In this document: positions 10,851 to 22,015 of the stretch, piece after piece | How the letters are laid out: every line of letters begins with the position of its first letter | Numbering within the stretch: the first letter of the stretch is position 1 | Assembly (NCBI GenBank): GCA_038087015.1 | Contig: JASBNA010000025.1 | Location: forward strand, 186,001 to 250,000 | Length of the DNA stretch: 64,000 nucleotides | Source of the DNA: Cerrena zonata | Lineage: Eukaryota > Basidiomycota > Agaricomycetes > Polyporales > Cerrenaceae | Direction of reading: 5' to 3' | Position numbers and translations under genes: made by a program | Notes under the pieces: model-generated | What the model saw: only the letters and a program-made list of their open reading frames with translations | What the model was told of the DNA's origin: nothing | The model's database searches: none

Positions 10851-13642
10851 TCACCTCCACAGCACTTCCTTGAATTTATCGTAGGTGACTAGAGCGTCCG
10901 CTTTGTCGCTAGCACGCCGAAACTCTTCCATGTTGTCTTCCACCATCTCTTCATCGTCCTCTTCTAACGCTAACGCCAGCTGACCGTAGCTGTCTTCGAG
11001 TGTTGTAGATATCTGCGCTAGTTTCCCAAACATTGCTTTGTAGAGGGGCCATATCCATTCCTTATAAAGACCCATGTACTGTTTGTCAGCATCCCGAAAT
11101 AAAGATTTGAAAGCCCCTCCATGATTGTATAGGAAGGAGTATTTGGTGGTGTATATTTGCTTGGTGTTCCCATTCTCCCATCCATGGAGATAAGCAAATG
11201 AGGCTTTCGGATTGTCGGGGGAAAGTGGTCGAAATTGTGCACAGAAGTAGCAGAGGATATAGAAGAACGATTCCAAATCGTGCCTATACCGGTGAACAAT
11301 CTTCGTGGTCGCCAGGAGGTCAAGAGCCATGAACGGTCCTGTCCCAGTTCTATATCTTGGTCGGCGCTCGGTGGATTCATCTCTGCTCTTCGCGTCAGCT
11401 TCTGGTTTTGCTGTATCATCCGTCGTGGGAGTAGTGGTAGGCACATCAACAGTATCTTCGGGTCGTTCGGCCTTGTCCACTCCGTCGCGAAGAGCTGCGA
11501 GGTCCTCCTTGGATGAAGAAACATCCCAGTCAGCGAGGATACCGACCACGTTTCCACCAACGTCATAGTAGAACAGGAAATTGCTCAAGCTCGGATCCCG
11601 ATGCAGAATCCCCGCAACCACGAACACCCAGTGATGTGCTATATGAATAAACGATCATGAAACGCCGGACTGTGAGTGGGATGTCGCATTACACACCTTC
11701 AAAAATATGCTTGTACACAGTCTTGAAATCACTCAGATTCCGAATCTTTTCCAGCGGCAGGTACTCTTTCATGACTAGCGTTCGCAGTAACCGAGGTTCG
11801 TATGGCTCAGACAGATCCATGAAGGCTCGAGGAAGCTTAACCTCCATTCCGCTCATGTCCAGCGAGCACTTCAGATCAACGATATTCTTCAAGTACTTCT
11901 TCGCTTCCTTGTGCTCTGCAACCTTCTTGCGAATCACCCGAATCATCGTAGCCTCACTCTTCCGATGAACAGATGGCCAAGACATCTTCGCAACCAGTTT
12001 GTCGTCCCCAAATAGCTTCCGCGCATGGCCCTCAGCAGTGATAGGGACAACGGTGGTCCCCCGTCCAATTGCACCATATGCCACAACAAGTGGAGAACTA
12101 GGAGTCACCCTCAGACGGAACGAAAGAGACTTCTTGATGGCTGTACCTTTTCCACTGACAGCTCGCGGAAGTTCCAATGTCGCCTTATTGTGTGATTGGG
12201 CTACGCCATCAGGGTATTTGACAAGAGGAATGACTCCAAGCTGATGTCGGTTGGCGAAGTGGAGAGCAGCAGTGACAAGCAGGAAAAGCTCCGGGTCGTG
12301 GAAGATATCAAAGGACTGGGAGGTTGCCATTCCCATCCGATCGACATACCACAAGGACATACGGGTCTCTTGGACGAGGAATCCGAAAGCATAGGAACGG
12401 ATTCCATGGGACAGAAGCTCGTTAATGTACTTTGCCATCTGGAGCTCGGCGTCGGAGAAGTCGATCAATTGACGTTTACGGGGATCAGGGGGAGGTGAAC
12501 TGGAGGTCTCCTCGGCCTGCTTGGTCTTCACAGCCGGGGCCTTCCTTTTCTTCGTGACATGGACAACTGGTTCTGGAGCAGCCTTCCGCTTCGCACCCGC
12601 TCTTGTGGTCATCCGGTGACTAGGAGGTCTCTACGAGAGTCATAAGTAAAATAACACTAGATAACTTAGATAACATACCGGAGATGGCTTAGGTGGCTTG
12701 GATGGTTTAGGTGGTTTAGATGGTTCACTCGATTCCCTCTTGACGATAATTCGATGCAGTACTTTCTGTCTCTTCTTCAGCTAGACGATGATTTGTGAGA
12801 CCAATAAAAATACGAGGGAGGTTTCCACCGACCTGTTTGATCCTGGCCATGGTAATAGGTCTATTACGAACAGCCCGATACCGATTTGTCCGAGTCTTCT
12901 TCATCTCTCCACACGCACCAAGGAATTCCCACCTGTGCTTGTTAGCCCGTATCGGCGCGCCGTATCCAAAGTCGGGCTTGTAAGACGCAAAGTCCCCTTG
13001 GACGACACGGTCATGCAAGAACATCAACTTTGCTGGAAAGCTTCGAGTATCCTTTGCTGTAGGCTGCAATTGTCGTACAAGATCCCAAACGATGTCCTGG
13101 AATGCATGACAACAAGCCCGTTCTCCTGCAAAATCCTGTTGGTGTGGCGTGTCCAGCTTGTGATACGTCCGGCTAGAGTAGAACCTGCAACTATTCTCGT
13201 CCAACACATATCCATTAGTGCGCTCAGGGATATTATCGGGTGTGAATCCCAGGGTATGCTGTACGAACTTGACAATGTCATAGTTCGCATCCGTCTTGTC
13301 CTGGAGAACCTGCAAGAGTGCCATCTTTACCAATGCATCATCGGCTCCCCTCATAGACAGCTCATTGAAACTCGCAGATAGGGGGGTTGGAGCTGGAAAC
13401 ACATTAGTTCTGCAATCTCAAGAATAAGAATCCGACAGAAAGCACTACATACAAGAATCGGCTGGTAGTCGTCCATCAGGAGAGCTCGACTTCGCGGGCT
13501 GGGGCTCGCTGTAGAACTTCTTGTAAACCTCGGTAGGAGGATCGTGTATGGGATCCCGGCCCATGTTCATTTCAACGGACATGTGGACGAGACGACTTGG
13601 GGGGAAAGGCAGTCCGCCCCAGAAGCGAGGAAAGTATACCAT
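10851..13642 (-). CDS. FunK1-like protein kinase, type 1, copy A (intact)
   Basis: Five exons can be placed by comparison with copy E (start ATG 13642, stop 10851-10853), giving about 857 residues with no break. Exon 1 encodes the conserved MVYFPRFWGGLPFPPS start. Exon 2 holds SMRGADDALVKMALLQVLQDKTDANYD, GERACCHAFQDIVWDLVRQL and a PD-(D/E)XK-like signature (YKPDFGYG, then CGEMKK). A KPPKPSKPPKP linker and a basic stretch (AKRKAAPEPV..TKKRK) precede the kinase region: GRGTTVVPI glycine-rich loop, VAKMSW lysine, HRDPSLSN catalytic loop, ADWD in the DFG position, RTGTGPFMALDLL and HRYRHDLESFFYIL. The last motifs are diagnostic of the fungal FunK1 family. Its head faces kinase B across a shared 1.3-kb spacer. 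No substrate is known for this family. Confidence 0.88.
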
Positions 13643-14940
13643 TGTGTCCTAGCAGCAGCAACGATTTATGGCCTTCCTGGTAGTCCCTGGTAGTCAATGG
13701 ATTGGCCCTCTCTCCACTGCACGGAGTTGAATCTGGAGTGATTGTCACTTCAGTATTGACCTTGGTGGAAGCAAAGAATGTTCGAATAACGCAGGAACGA
13801 TCCGAGATCGAGAGTGTGCAGTGCATTCGTCAATGACAGCATGCGAGCAGGTGAGACATGTTATTGTTGTTGTTCAACCTAGTAACTATCCCTTTTAGGC
13901 ACAAGGTCATTTCGGGATATTCCGATTATCATCATACACGCAATTTTTGAAACCTCTGACTCTTCGAAGGAATAAAAATTAGATTCAAAGCGAAGAGATA
14001 CTACGGATATGCATACAAGTACAATATCATGGTGACGAAGATAGCCCTCTGATGAAATATATATATCATAGGGTCTCGACGAAATATACGGAGTCTATTC
14101 TACGTGTTGAAAACGAATGCGAAACGCAAAAAGAAGCAGGACAACGTGCTGAGACGTGTTCACCTCATTGATGTCGCGCCTATAGTAATCAATTTAATGG
14201 TCCACATTCCGATCTTGCTCTGTGGAACCTTCTGAGTAAGCGTACTTCTGAGTGGCTCTTAGTGCTCTTTCACTCTCAGGTGTCTATTCTTCCGCAGTTA
14301 GAATAACCGCCTTTGAAGTACCCGAAATTGTCCCCCGTATTCGCTTTCTGCTCATGATCAGCAAGTTCTCTATTTTATCAAGACTACGCAAGCTCCCACC
14401 TGGTACTCACTAGTAGCATCACATAGGGTAATGACTCAGAGTTCAGAAGAGAGATTAAGAGTTCCCGGAGATGCGCAGGTGTATTTAACTAGTCACACAT
14501 AATTTATCGACTGTCATTAAGCTCGTCGCTCTATAGTCAGCAACGGTGACTAGTATTCGACAACCTTTAAGGAACAGTGGCGTAGGTACTATATCTCTCA
14601 ATTTTAGATCACACCGACCGGCGTCTCTCCGTGCACCTTATGTCTAAAACGGTCACGGTTACAGGGTTGAACTCAAACAAAAACAATAACGATGAATGGG
14701 GACAGCCTAGTATACCTCTGGTTCCGACAAGTAACCTTGTTGTTACTGGGCAGCTCTGTGGAAAGGTAAAAGACAAGTGCTCACACCATACCACTCTCTA
14801 TCCTTCCTTCCCTCCGACCACGACCCAGAATTTCAGATTGTTGGCTCTCACCACGCTACTTATTACCGTACTACAGCTTGGACTCATAGGAGACCTGTTT
14901 TCTTCTCAAATAGCCCTACTGGTCATCTCTACTAGGCATA
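13643..14940. promoter_or_regulatory. shared divergent spacer between kinases A and B
   Basis: This 1.3-kb spacer separates two start codons on opposite strands and is homologous by eye over most of its length to the spacers at 30918-32283 (inverted) and 50909-52256. Conserved blocks include, next to the type 1 gene, a segment with CTAGTAACTATCCCTTTTAG, and next to the type 2 gene a segment with CTAAAACGG and an inverted repeat GTAAC-N6-GTTAC. The reading frames in it are not preserved between copies, so it is best read as promoter and 5' leader sequence for both genes. Confidence 0.65.
14731..14746. promoter_or_regulatory. conserved inverted repeat GTAAC-N6-GTTAC upstream of kinase B
   Basis: Perfect 5-base arms around a 6-base core, 195 bases before the start codon. 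The same element occurs upstream of D, F and H at a similar distance, so it is a candidate regulator binding site of the type 2 kinases. Confidence 0.4.
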
Positions 14941-17690
14941 ATGGTCATTCTTCCTCGATTCTGGGGCGGCCTTCCCTTTCCTCCAAGCTACCTCGTTGAA
15001 TTATCTAGGGATCTCAACATGGGTAAAGATCCTCTTACCTTCCCTCCGACTGAAATATACAAGAGGTTCTACTCTGAACCAAGATCAGAGAAAGCTACGT
15101 CCTCGGATGTACAACGCCTCTTTGATAGTGGTGAGTGTAAACAATCTATAGGTATTGCGTGTATATAGACGCATTAACCCTCTTGCTACAGAACCGACCC
15201 CTATATCCACAAAAGTTGATGAATTGGTTATGAGAGGCGCAGACGACTCACTTGTCAAGCTGGCGCTCTTGAAGGCGTTACAAGATAAAATTGACGTGAA
15301 TTATGACGTTGTCGAATTCGTGCAACATATCCTCAAGTTCACGCCCGACGACATTCCTGACAGGGAAAACGGCTACACGTTGCACAAGGACAGTTGTCAG
15401 TCCTTCTCCGATCGCACGTATCACAAACTGGACACTCCTCACCAGCAAATGTTTGCCGGGGAGAGAGCGTGCTGCCATGCATTCCAGGAGATTGTCTGGG
15501 ATCTTACTCGACAGCTAGACCCCGGTGCAAGAGACACCAGAAGCTTCCCGGCGAAATTGACGTTTATGCATGAGCAAATCGTGCAGGGCGACTTTGCATC
15601 GTACAAACCCGATTTTGCTTATAGTGTCCCTGCTCCCGCTGCTAAAGAGGCTAAATGGGAGTTCATGGGAAGCTTTGGGGAGGTGAAGAAGACCCGGGCG
15701 AGTGTTTTCCGACCAGGACGAAGTAACAAAGTTAGCATGGCTAAAATCAAGAATGTATGTTTCCTCTATCAATTCACATCTGCTTTTATAAATACGAGCT
15801 ACTTTAGCTAAGAGAAGATTGGGCTAAAACGACATCACAAAGCAAGAATGCTAGCAAGGCAGTGACACCAGAGCCACCCAAGCCAACGACACCCTCGGTG
15901 AATAGCCTTTTCCCCCTCAAACTTTTGAATTGTACTCATATTTTGTAGAAAATAACTACCAGGGCTGGATCGAAGAGGAAGGCTGCTGCAGAAGCCGTCA
16001 TTCGCACCGCGAAGAAGATCAAGATAGACAAAACACGAGCAGCATCCACACTCCGGACACGCCCACTTGTCAAATTCACAGGACCCGAGATGCAGACTGC
16101 GAAGTACATCAACGAGCTTCTATCGCACGGCATACGAGCATATGCCTTCGGCTTCCTCCTCCAAGAGACCCGAATGTCACTCTGGTATGTCGATCGGATG
16201 GGGATGGCCACCTCCCAGTCGTTCGATATCTTCCTCAATCCGGAGCTTTTTGTCCTCGTCGTTGCCGCCCTTCACTTTGCTGACCGGGACAAACTCGGCA
16301 CGATTCCACTTGTGAAGTACCCTGATGATGCGTCGCGGTCGCATGATAAAGCAACTTTGGAGCTTCCGCGAGCCATTGGGAGCGATGGGGCACCTATTGA
16401 CGAGCAACTCTCGTTTGGTCTGAGGGTTTCTGCTGCTTCACCACTTATTGTGGCTTATGGTGCCGTAGGACGGGGAACTACCGTCGTCCCCATCACATCG
16501 GATGCTCGCGCACGTGAACTATTTGGCAAGGACAAGTTGGTCGCCAAGTTATGTTGGCCGTCTACCAAACGAAGGGATGAGGCCGAGATCATTAGGATGA
16601 TTCGAACGAAATTGAAGGAGAACAAGAAGGCGAAGGTGTATTTGAAGAACATTGTGGATCTGAAGTGTTCCTTGGACATGAGTGCAGTGGAAATAGGACT
16701 ACCGAGGGCCTTCATGGATCTGACCGCGCCATATGAGCCTCGCTTGTTGCGAACTCTTATCATGGTCGAATACCTGCCACTTGAACAGATCCGCAGTCTG
16801 GATGATTTCAAGGTTGTTTTCGATCGACATTTTCGATGGTATGTTGTGCTTCAGGCGAATATTTGTGTTGGCTGGTGACTTATCAAACCAGAACAGCGCA
16901 TCATTGGGTATTCGAAAGTTGCTGGAATACTGCATCGTGATCCTACGATAAGCAACTTTATGTTCTACTACGATGAGAATGGGAAGGTAATTGGGATACT
17001 GGCTGATTGGGATGTTGCTTCGACTACAGAGGATTTGGATACTGTACTTGACGATACAGAAAAGGAAGAGAACCTCAAGGACACTGGTGAATGCGTCAAC
17101 GACTCCACCAAAGGAAGATGAAGGGGCGAAGGCTTCAACTGACACAGGCTCGTAAGGCAGAAGATTCCGAGACGGAAGGCGACCACGATATAGGACAGGA
17201 ACTTCGGCATTTATGGCTTTGGATCTCTTGCAAAACAACAAGATTACGCACCGATATCGCCACGATATGGAGTCATTCTTCTACGTGTTATGCTTCTTCT
17301 GCGCCCAGTTCAGACCTATCACTTCCGACAATCCTAAACCTTATTTCGCGCACCTGAGCGATTGGGAGAGCGATGATAGGACACTAATCTCTATCAAGAA
17401 GCGATCGTTCCTTCTGGGTGCCTGAAACATTCTCTGGACTGTTCAAGGATGTTGACGAAGCCTATAGTCCGCTCATAGATCAGTGGATTGAACCTCTTCG
17501 GGAGGATACATTTGACAATGTCTTCGACTACTCCTGGGGGCTATCTAAAGCGTACGCGAAACTGTTCATTGCCCGTCGACGAAATGACGATCAGAAGAAG
17601 CAACTTGCTCTTGAAGAGATACGACGTGTCAATGAGGAAGCAGATGAAGCTGTCAGCTACGAGGTCTTCCGGGACATTTTAAAGAGGTAG
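14941..17690 (+). pseudogene. FunK1-like kinase, type 2, copy B (several frameshifts)
   Basis: Collinear with intact copy H. Exons 1-3 are open: MVILPRFWGGLPFPPS start, then the PD-(D/E)XK-like signature (YKPDFAYS, FGEVKK) and a Lys-rich linker. Exon 4 begins intact with the TRAGSKRKAA basic stretch and the kinase N-lobe. Frame is lost near 16825 (an extra base in CGATCGAC relative to H), again around 17085-17190 (two extra bases and one missing in the acidic insert) and once more near 17420 shortly after the FAHLSDWES segment. The HRDPTISNFMFYY and DWD motifs are still readable between breaks. With four or more lesions this is a decayed gene. Its divergent partner A is intact. Confidence 0.8.
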
Positions 17691-18769
17691 TGATAGCAAA
17701 CAGTTTGTATCATTGATCCTTTGCGTGAATTCTATTGCATTATTTTGACTGCTATCGTACTGCTACAGTGTCGGATGACAAGTTCGTGAGATGCGCAGTA
17801 TCGGGTGATTGTACTACTTCGACTGGTCAACTTCCATAACGCAGAGAGCACTGAAGAGTTTGATAGAATCCTTGGTAGAAAAGATCACAAATCCCATGGT
17901 TGAGACTCCTGCGAAGAAGATTGGTCCGTGCACCTCCATTCTGTCACATTTCAAGCAAGAATTGGAGAGAACTTATGCAAAAATGTGTCAGGACGGAGAT
18001 ATACCCAAAACGGACTAATTCCTTTACTTACGAAGTAGACATCCCTAAGCACGGCAGCTCGGAGTTAGCAAACGGAATTTTGCAGTTCTGAAGCAACAGA
18101 ATACTGCTTCCGAGCAGATGAGAAAAGTACCTGAGCAGGTGAAATAAATGTTCGCATGTGGAGAAGAAAGTCTAGAATATGACTTCAACACGTTCATTTG
18201 ATATTGAACGGGGCCACCTGAGTTGCAACATTTAGTACTTGGTTTTGTACACGCGAAAAGTACAGAAAGATCCAGGGAATATACACCTAGAAGGATTGCA
18301 TTCTCAATTCATCGAGTTCGGGGACACGAATCCGAATTGCACGGTAAACGGGGGCTATTCAACATCTGATTTGGCGTTAGACAAGAAACGCATGAGGAAT
18401 GTTACATGGAAGAGAGCAGAGTTCTATCCCCGAATGTCTGGAGATGCCGGAAGACGAAAAGGATGGCAAAGAGATGGGACTTCGCGAACATGAATCTTCG
18501 CAGGTGCATCTTCGTAGTTTTGGCCATGGAATAGACGCTCAAAATCGTATCTGGGGAATGCCGGACCAATGGGGGATGAGAACAGCCTAGAGTGAAGGCA
18601 GCGGTCGGATTCCAAGGGCAAATGGGCTCAGAATCCCCGGAAGGCGACCTGCGAACTTTGCGCCCTCCCTCTCCTCCTCCCCTCCCCCGCCTGCCCCTCT
18701 CCGTCCTCTTTCCTACGCTCTCTTCCGCCCTTTTCTGTCCCTTCTTGCGCTGTTGCGCCCTTAAACAAC
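17691..18769. other. intergenic, no supported gene
   Basis: Follows pseudogene B and leads to the HPC2 gene. Short frames at 17809-18018 and 18239-18493 have no recognisable features and no conserved counterpart downstream of copy H. The last 110 bases form the pyrimidine-rich leader of the next gene. Confidence 0.5.
18657..18765 (+). promoter_or_regulatory. CT-rich tract before the HPC2 start codon
   Basis: Almost uninterrupted C/T sequence ending just before the ATG at 18770. Pyrimidine-rich tracts at this place commonly mark the core promoter and transcription start in filamentous fungi. Confidence 0.45.
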
Positions 18770-21636
18770 ATGGCCAGCGACGTAGACATGGTTTCTTATC
18801 CGGAACCAGAGGTCATCGTCGTCGATGACTCTCGGTCGCCGTCGCCACATCATCAGGAGGCCATCGTCATTGACGAAACCGACTCTCCCGTCCACTCCGA
18901 CCAGCCCTCCTCACCTGAAGCTGCAGACGGTTCAGCACCGTTTTCCACAGACACATTGCAGGTCGTCAACGAGGATCGAATTGCGCCTGCGAAGGAGAAG
19001 AAGATCAAACCAACCACTCTCAAACCCGCGTCAACTGCCGGCGCTAAACCAAAGTCTAAAGCTCGGTCCCCCTCTCCTTCACCACCACCACCGCCAATTC
19101 GTCCGCCGTTGGAAACAGTTCGTCTAGATATACCTCTAGGTGGACCGGATAACTACGAGGTCAACGTCTCGCAGTTGAGCAAAGATTCTGGCCAAAGACA
19201 AGCAACCCCGGCGCCGCCGATCAAGCGTGATACTTCCGACGATAGTCACAGTGAAGGTGACGATGAGGGTGATGGCAAACCAAAGGAAAAGAAGCGGAGA
19301 CGAGTAAGCATAACACTACTGTTATTCTCTGAAGTAATAACACTTTGTGCAGAAGAAGGAGTCCGACTATTACGATGTTTCCGATCCGTTTATAGACGAC
19401 TCGGAACTCGCTCAGGAAGAGCGAACATTTTTTGCTCAGACGAAGCAGCAGGGCTTCTACGTCTCGAGTGGACAAGTGCAGCTACTTGATGCCAAGTGAG
19501 TCCCTCAGTTTCATCATCTTTTGCTTGCTACTTGGGCATGCTATCATGTCAATTTTACGACCGTTCGTTTGGCGGTGGGGAGGTGGGGGAAATCCCCATT
19601 CGCTCTGGAATAGTCTGGATGATACATCATTGTGTCTAGATTCATTGCACGTCGCCGTTTGTTTTCCTTCGCTTAGATCACTGGAGGGAGTTCCCTTTAC
19701 GGAACTTCCTTCCCTCCCCGCAACAGGCATTGGCCTTTGGTCAGCTACAAAAGGCGGGATTCTAAGCTTTATGATTGGTGTTGTACTAGGCGACTTGCTA
19801 CGCAAAGGATGCCACAACGCTTCGAAGCCTGTTGGCGCATCGGCATGCCGACATACCTGCTTGCCCAGTGTGAAACTGCCTATTTGCCTCCGAAGGGCTG
19901 TATTATGGCGATCATTCATCTGGCAGTGGGGAACATTCCCCCGGGCTTCGGGATCGTTTGGATGGGACATTATTGTGTCCACATGTGTTGCATACTACCG
20001 TTTGTTTTCCTTCGCGTAGGACGTCACTGAGTCTTATGCTATTTTTGCTTTCTCTGCTCACAATTGTCGATGATATCTATGCCGAGTCGTTCTCGTCTTC
20101 TGTAATCTCTGTTTTCTTTCAAAATGCGATGCGGCCTGCGTACTCGTCGATTCTAACCTATTTCCCTCATAGACCACCACAGAAGAAACCCAAATCCAAG
20201 AAGATCAACATTCTCAAACCTGCTGCCTCGATTGCAACAGCCCTTGCCACCGCCTCCCTTCCCTCTCTCGCCCCGCTCTCTCTCAACGGACAGAATCAGA
20301 ATAGTGTCACACAACTACAAAGCCCGACTGGAGTGGTTACTGATGCCAACTCAGATGCGGGTGAAGGGTCGAGCAGCGGTGTGAAACGCAAGTTCGAGAA
20401 TCACGAAGTAGCGATGGAGGGAATCGAGTCGAGTATCAGCCAGAGCTCGGTGAACGGGTCATCAAAGAAGAAACGGAAGACGGTCGAGATTGTACGTGGT
20501 TTGATGGATATGCGACGTATGTTATGGGGTTAACGGTTGATGTATTTTTAGCGGCCATTCCATCCGGAGATTGAGAAGGGCATCGAGATGTTGAAGGAAG
20601 CAGTGGCAAAAGGTTCGTGATTGTTCTATTTCGGGTTACTGCGATTGTTAAGAGTCCCAGCAGAGAATTGGGAAGTCAAGGGCAAGTTCCCTCAGGGTCT
20701 GAAACCTCATCTTGCCCAGGTCGCCCTCAAGGCTGTCATTTTGAACGAATATGACGACAATTTCTTCAACATGATGCCCAAGATTTTCCCGTACAACAAA
20801 TACACGATGACAAAACTCATCAAGCGGACGATCTGGAAAGACCATGTTAGTCTCTTGCAGGAACGTCAGAATGCGATTTTGGAAGAACTTCGGGCTCTGG
20901 CCGATGAAGGGTTCCCCAAGGCCAAGGAGGAATGGGAGAAGAGCGTTGCCGTGTGGGGTAAGCTTTCTCTTTCAAAATCGCGAATAATAACAAACTAAAC
21001 CCTGTGCAGAAAAACGACACAAAGTGGATGCTGCGGGTGCACCAGCGTCAGCCGAAGGTACACCTGTACCTGCTCCGTCAAGTCAAGTTACTCCGACAAT
21101 CCCCGGGGCACCATTACCAGGGCGAGATGACGTTGGTCACGATAATGACGAACACGATGATGGTGGGGCTGGACCTTCATCCGGTAAGGGCGCTTCGAAG
21201 GATGCACACCCGCCGGCAAAGAGGTACAAGTTGACGGATCGGATGAAGGAGAAGATATGGGATCTCGTGTGTCTGAGCAACGAGATGTGTAGGATTGAGA
21301 ACGAGAAGAAGTGAGTTTATCCTTATTATGCAATATTCGTGAGCTTATGTGCATATGTAGCTCGCTCGAGGGTTCGATCAGCGTGGTCAGTGATCAGGGC
21401 GCGAGAAAGGGTCTGTATCAGAAGGTTCGTGATCTCCGTTTCTCGAGTGTGTGTTATTCGGTATTTATACCTTCTATCAGATCGTTTCCGTGTTCCCCGA
21501 CGGTTGGTTGACTACCGGTCAGATATCTCGAGATGGTAAGTTTTCGTCTTCGGGTATTACTTACCTATGTTGACGATATTTTTATTTTATAGTGAGCGTG
21601 ATCAAGAAGAAGTCCGAAAAGGAGGGCGACGAGTAG
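18770..21636 (+). CDS. hpc2: HPC2/ubinuclein homologue, HIRA histone chaperone subunit
   Basis: Nine exons (18770-19303, 19353-19495, 20173-20491, 20552-20612, 20661-20957, 21010-21310, 21361-21424, 21481-21535, 21593-21636) join in phase to about 605 residues; the acceptor of exon 5 could also be 20664. Residues 1-178 are an acidic, Ser/Pro-rich lead. Exon 2 encodes the HUN (Hpc2-ubinuclein) domain with YYDVSDPFIDDSEL and GFYVSSGQVQLL, which in this family contacts the HIRA WD40 protein. Exon 5 holds the ubinuclein middle domain (GKFPQGLKPHLAQVALKAV, NKYTMTKLIKRTIW). The HIRA complex deposits H3-H4 outside S phase and represses histone genes. The second intron, 677 bases, is more than ten times the local norm and contains a duplicated segment. 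Confidence 0.88.
19566..19690 (+). repeat. diverged direct repeat, copy 1, inside HPC2 intron 2
   Basis: About 120 bases with a GGCGGTGGGGA start and a CCGTTTGTTTTCCTTCGC end. A related copy in the same orientation lies about 350 bases downstream within the same intron. Spacing of the shared blocks is kept although substitutions are frequent. Confidence 0.55.
19917..20032 (+). repeat. diverged direct repeat, copy 2, inside HPC2 intron 2
   Basis: Matches 19566-19690 in block order: GGCAGTGGGGA, a GGAT(A/C)GT.TGGATG core, ATTGTGTC and CCGTTTGTTTTCCTTCGC. The two copies bracket about 230 bases of unrelated sequence. Confidence 0.55.
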
Positions 21637-22015
21637 TCGCAGATCCCTTTCTTTGGGCGTATCTGCCCACCTATCCCCCTTGCTTTGTTCCCGTTGTGCG
21701 TGATGTGTTTTAATATTTGGTTGTTCCAGTGCTCCGGGCTTGGACTGGATACTTTCGTCTCGTTTTGTTATACGTACATTATTGTGCTTGTTACCTAGTT
21801 CCATTTACTGTACATTTCTCCTGAATGCTATTGGTCTCGTGCACGACCACGCTAGTCTGCCAAGGAGCCACTAATAAGTGTGATGAAATTAAATATTCCA
21901 CCTCCACGTTCACCCCCACCCCCCCGCATACTAGTCCCCGGTGACGTTAGACGCCGATGATTCTTAAAGCACTGAGTCCCGCGTCCTTACTTTCCCCCTT
22001 TTCTCCCAAACCACC
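21637..22015. other. intergenic, HPC2 3' region and acyl-CoA synthetase promoter
   Basis: Both flanking genes are on the plus strand. A C-rich run near 21911-21926 and pyrimidine-rich sequence just before 22016 suggest the core promoter of the synthetase gene. No coding signal. Confidence 0.5.
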
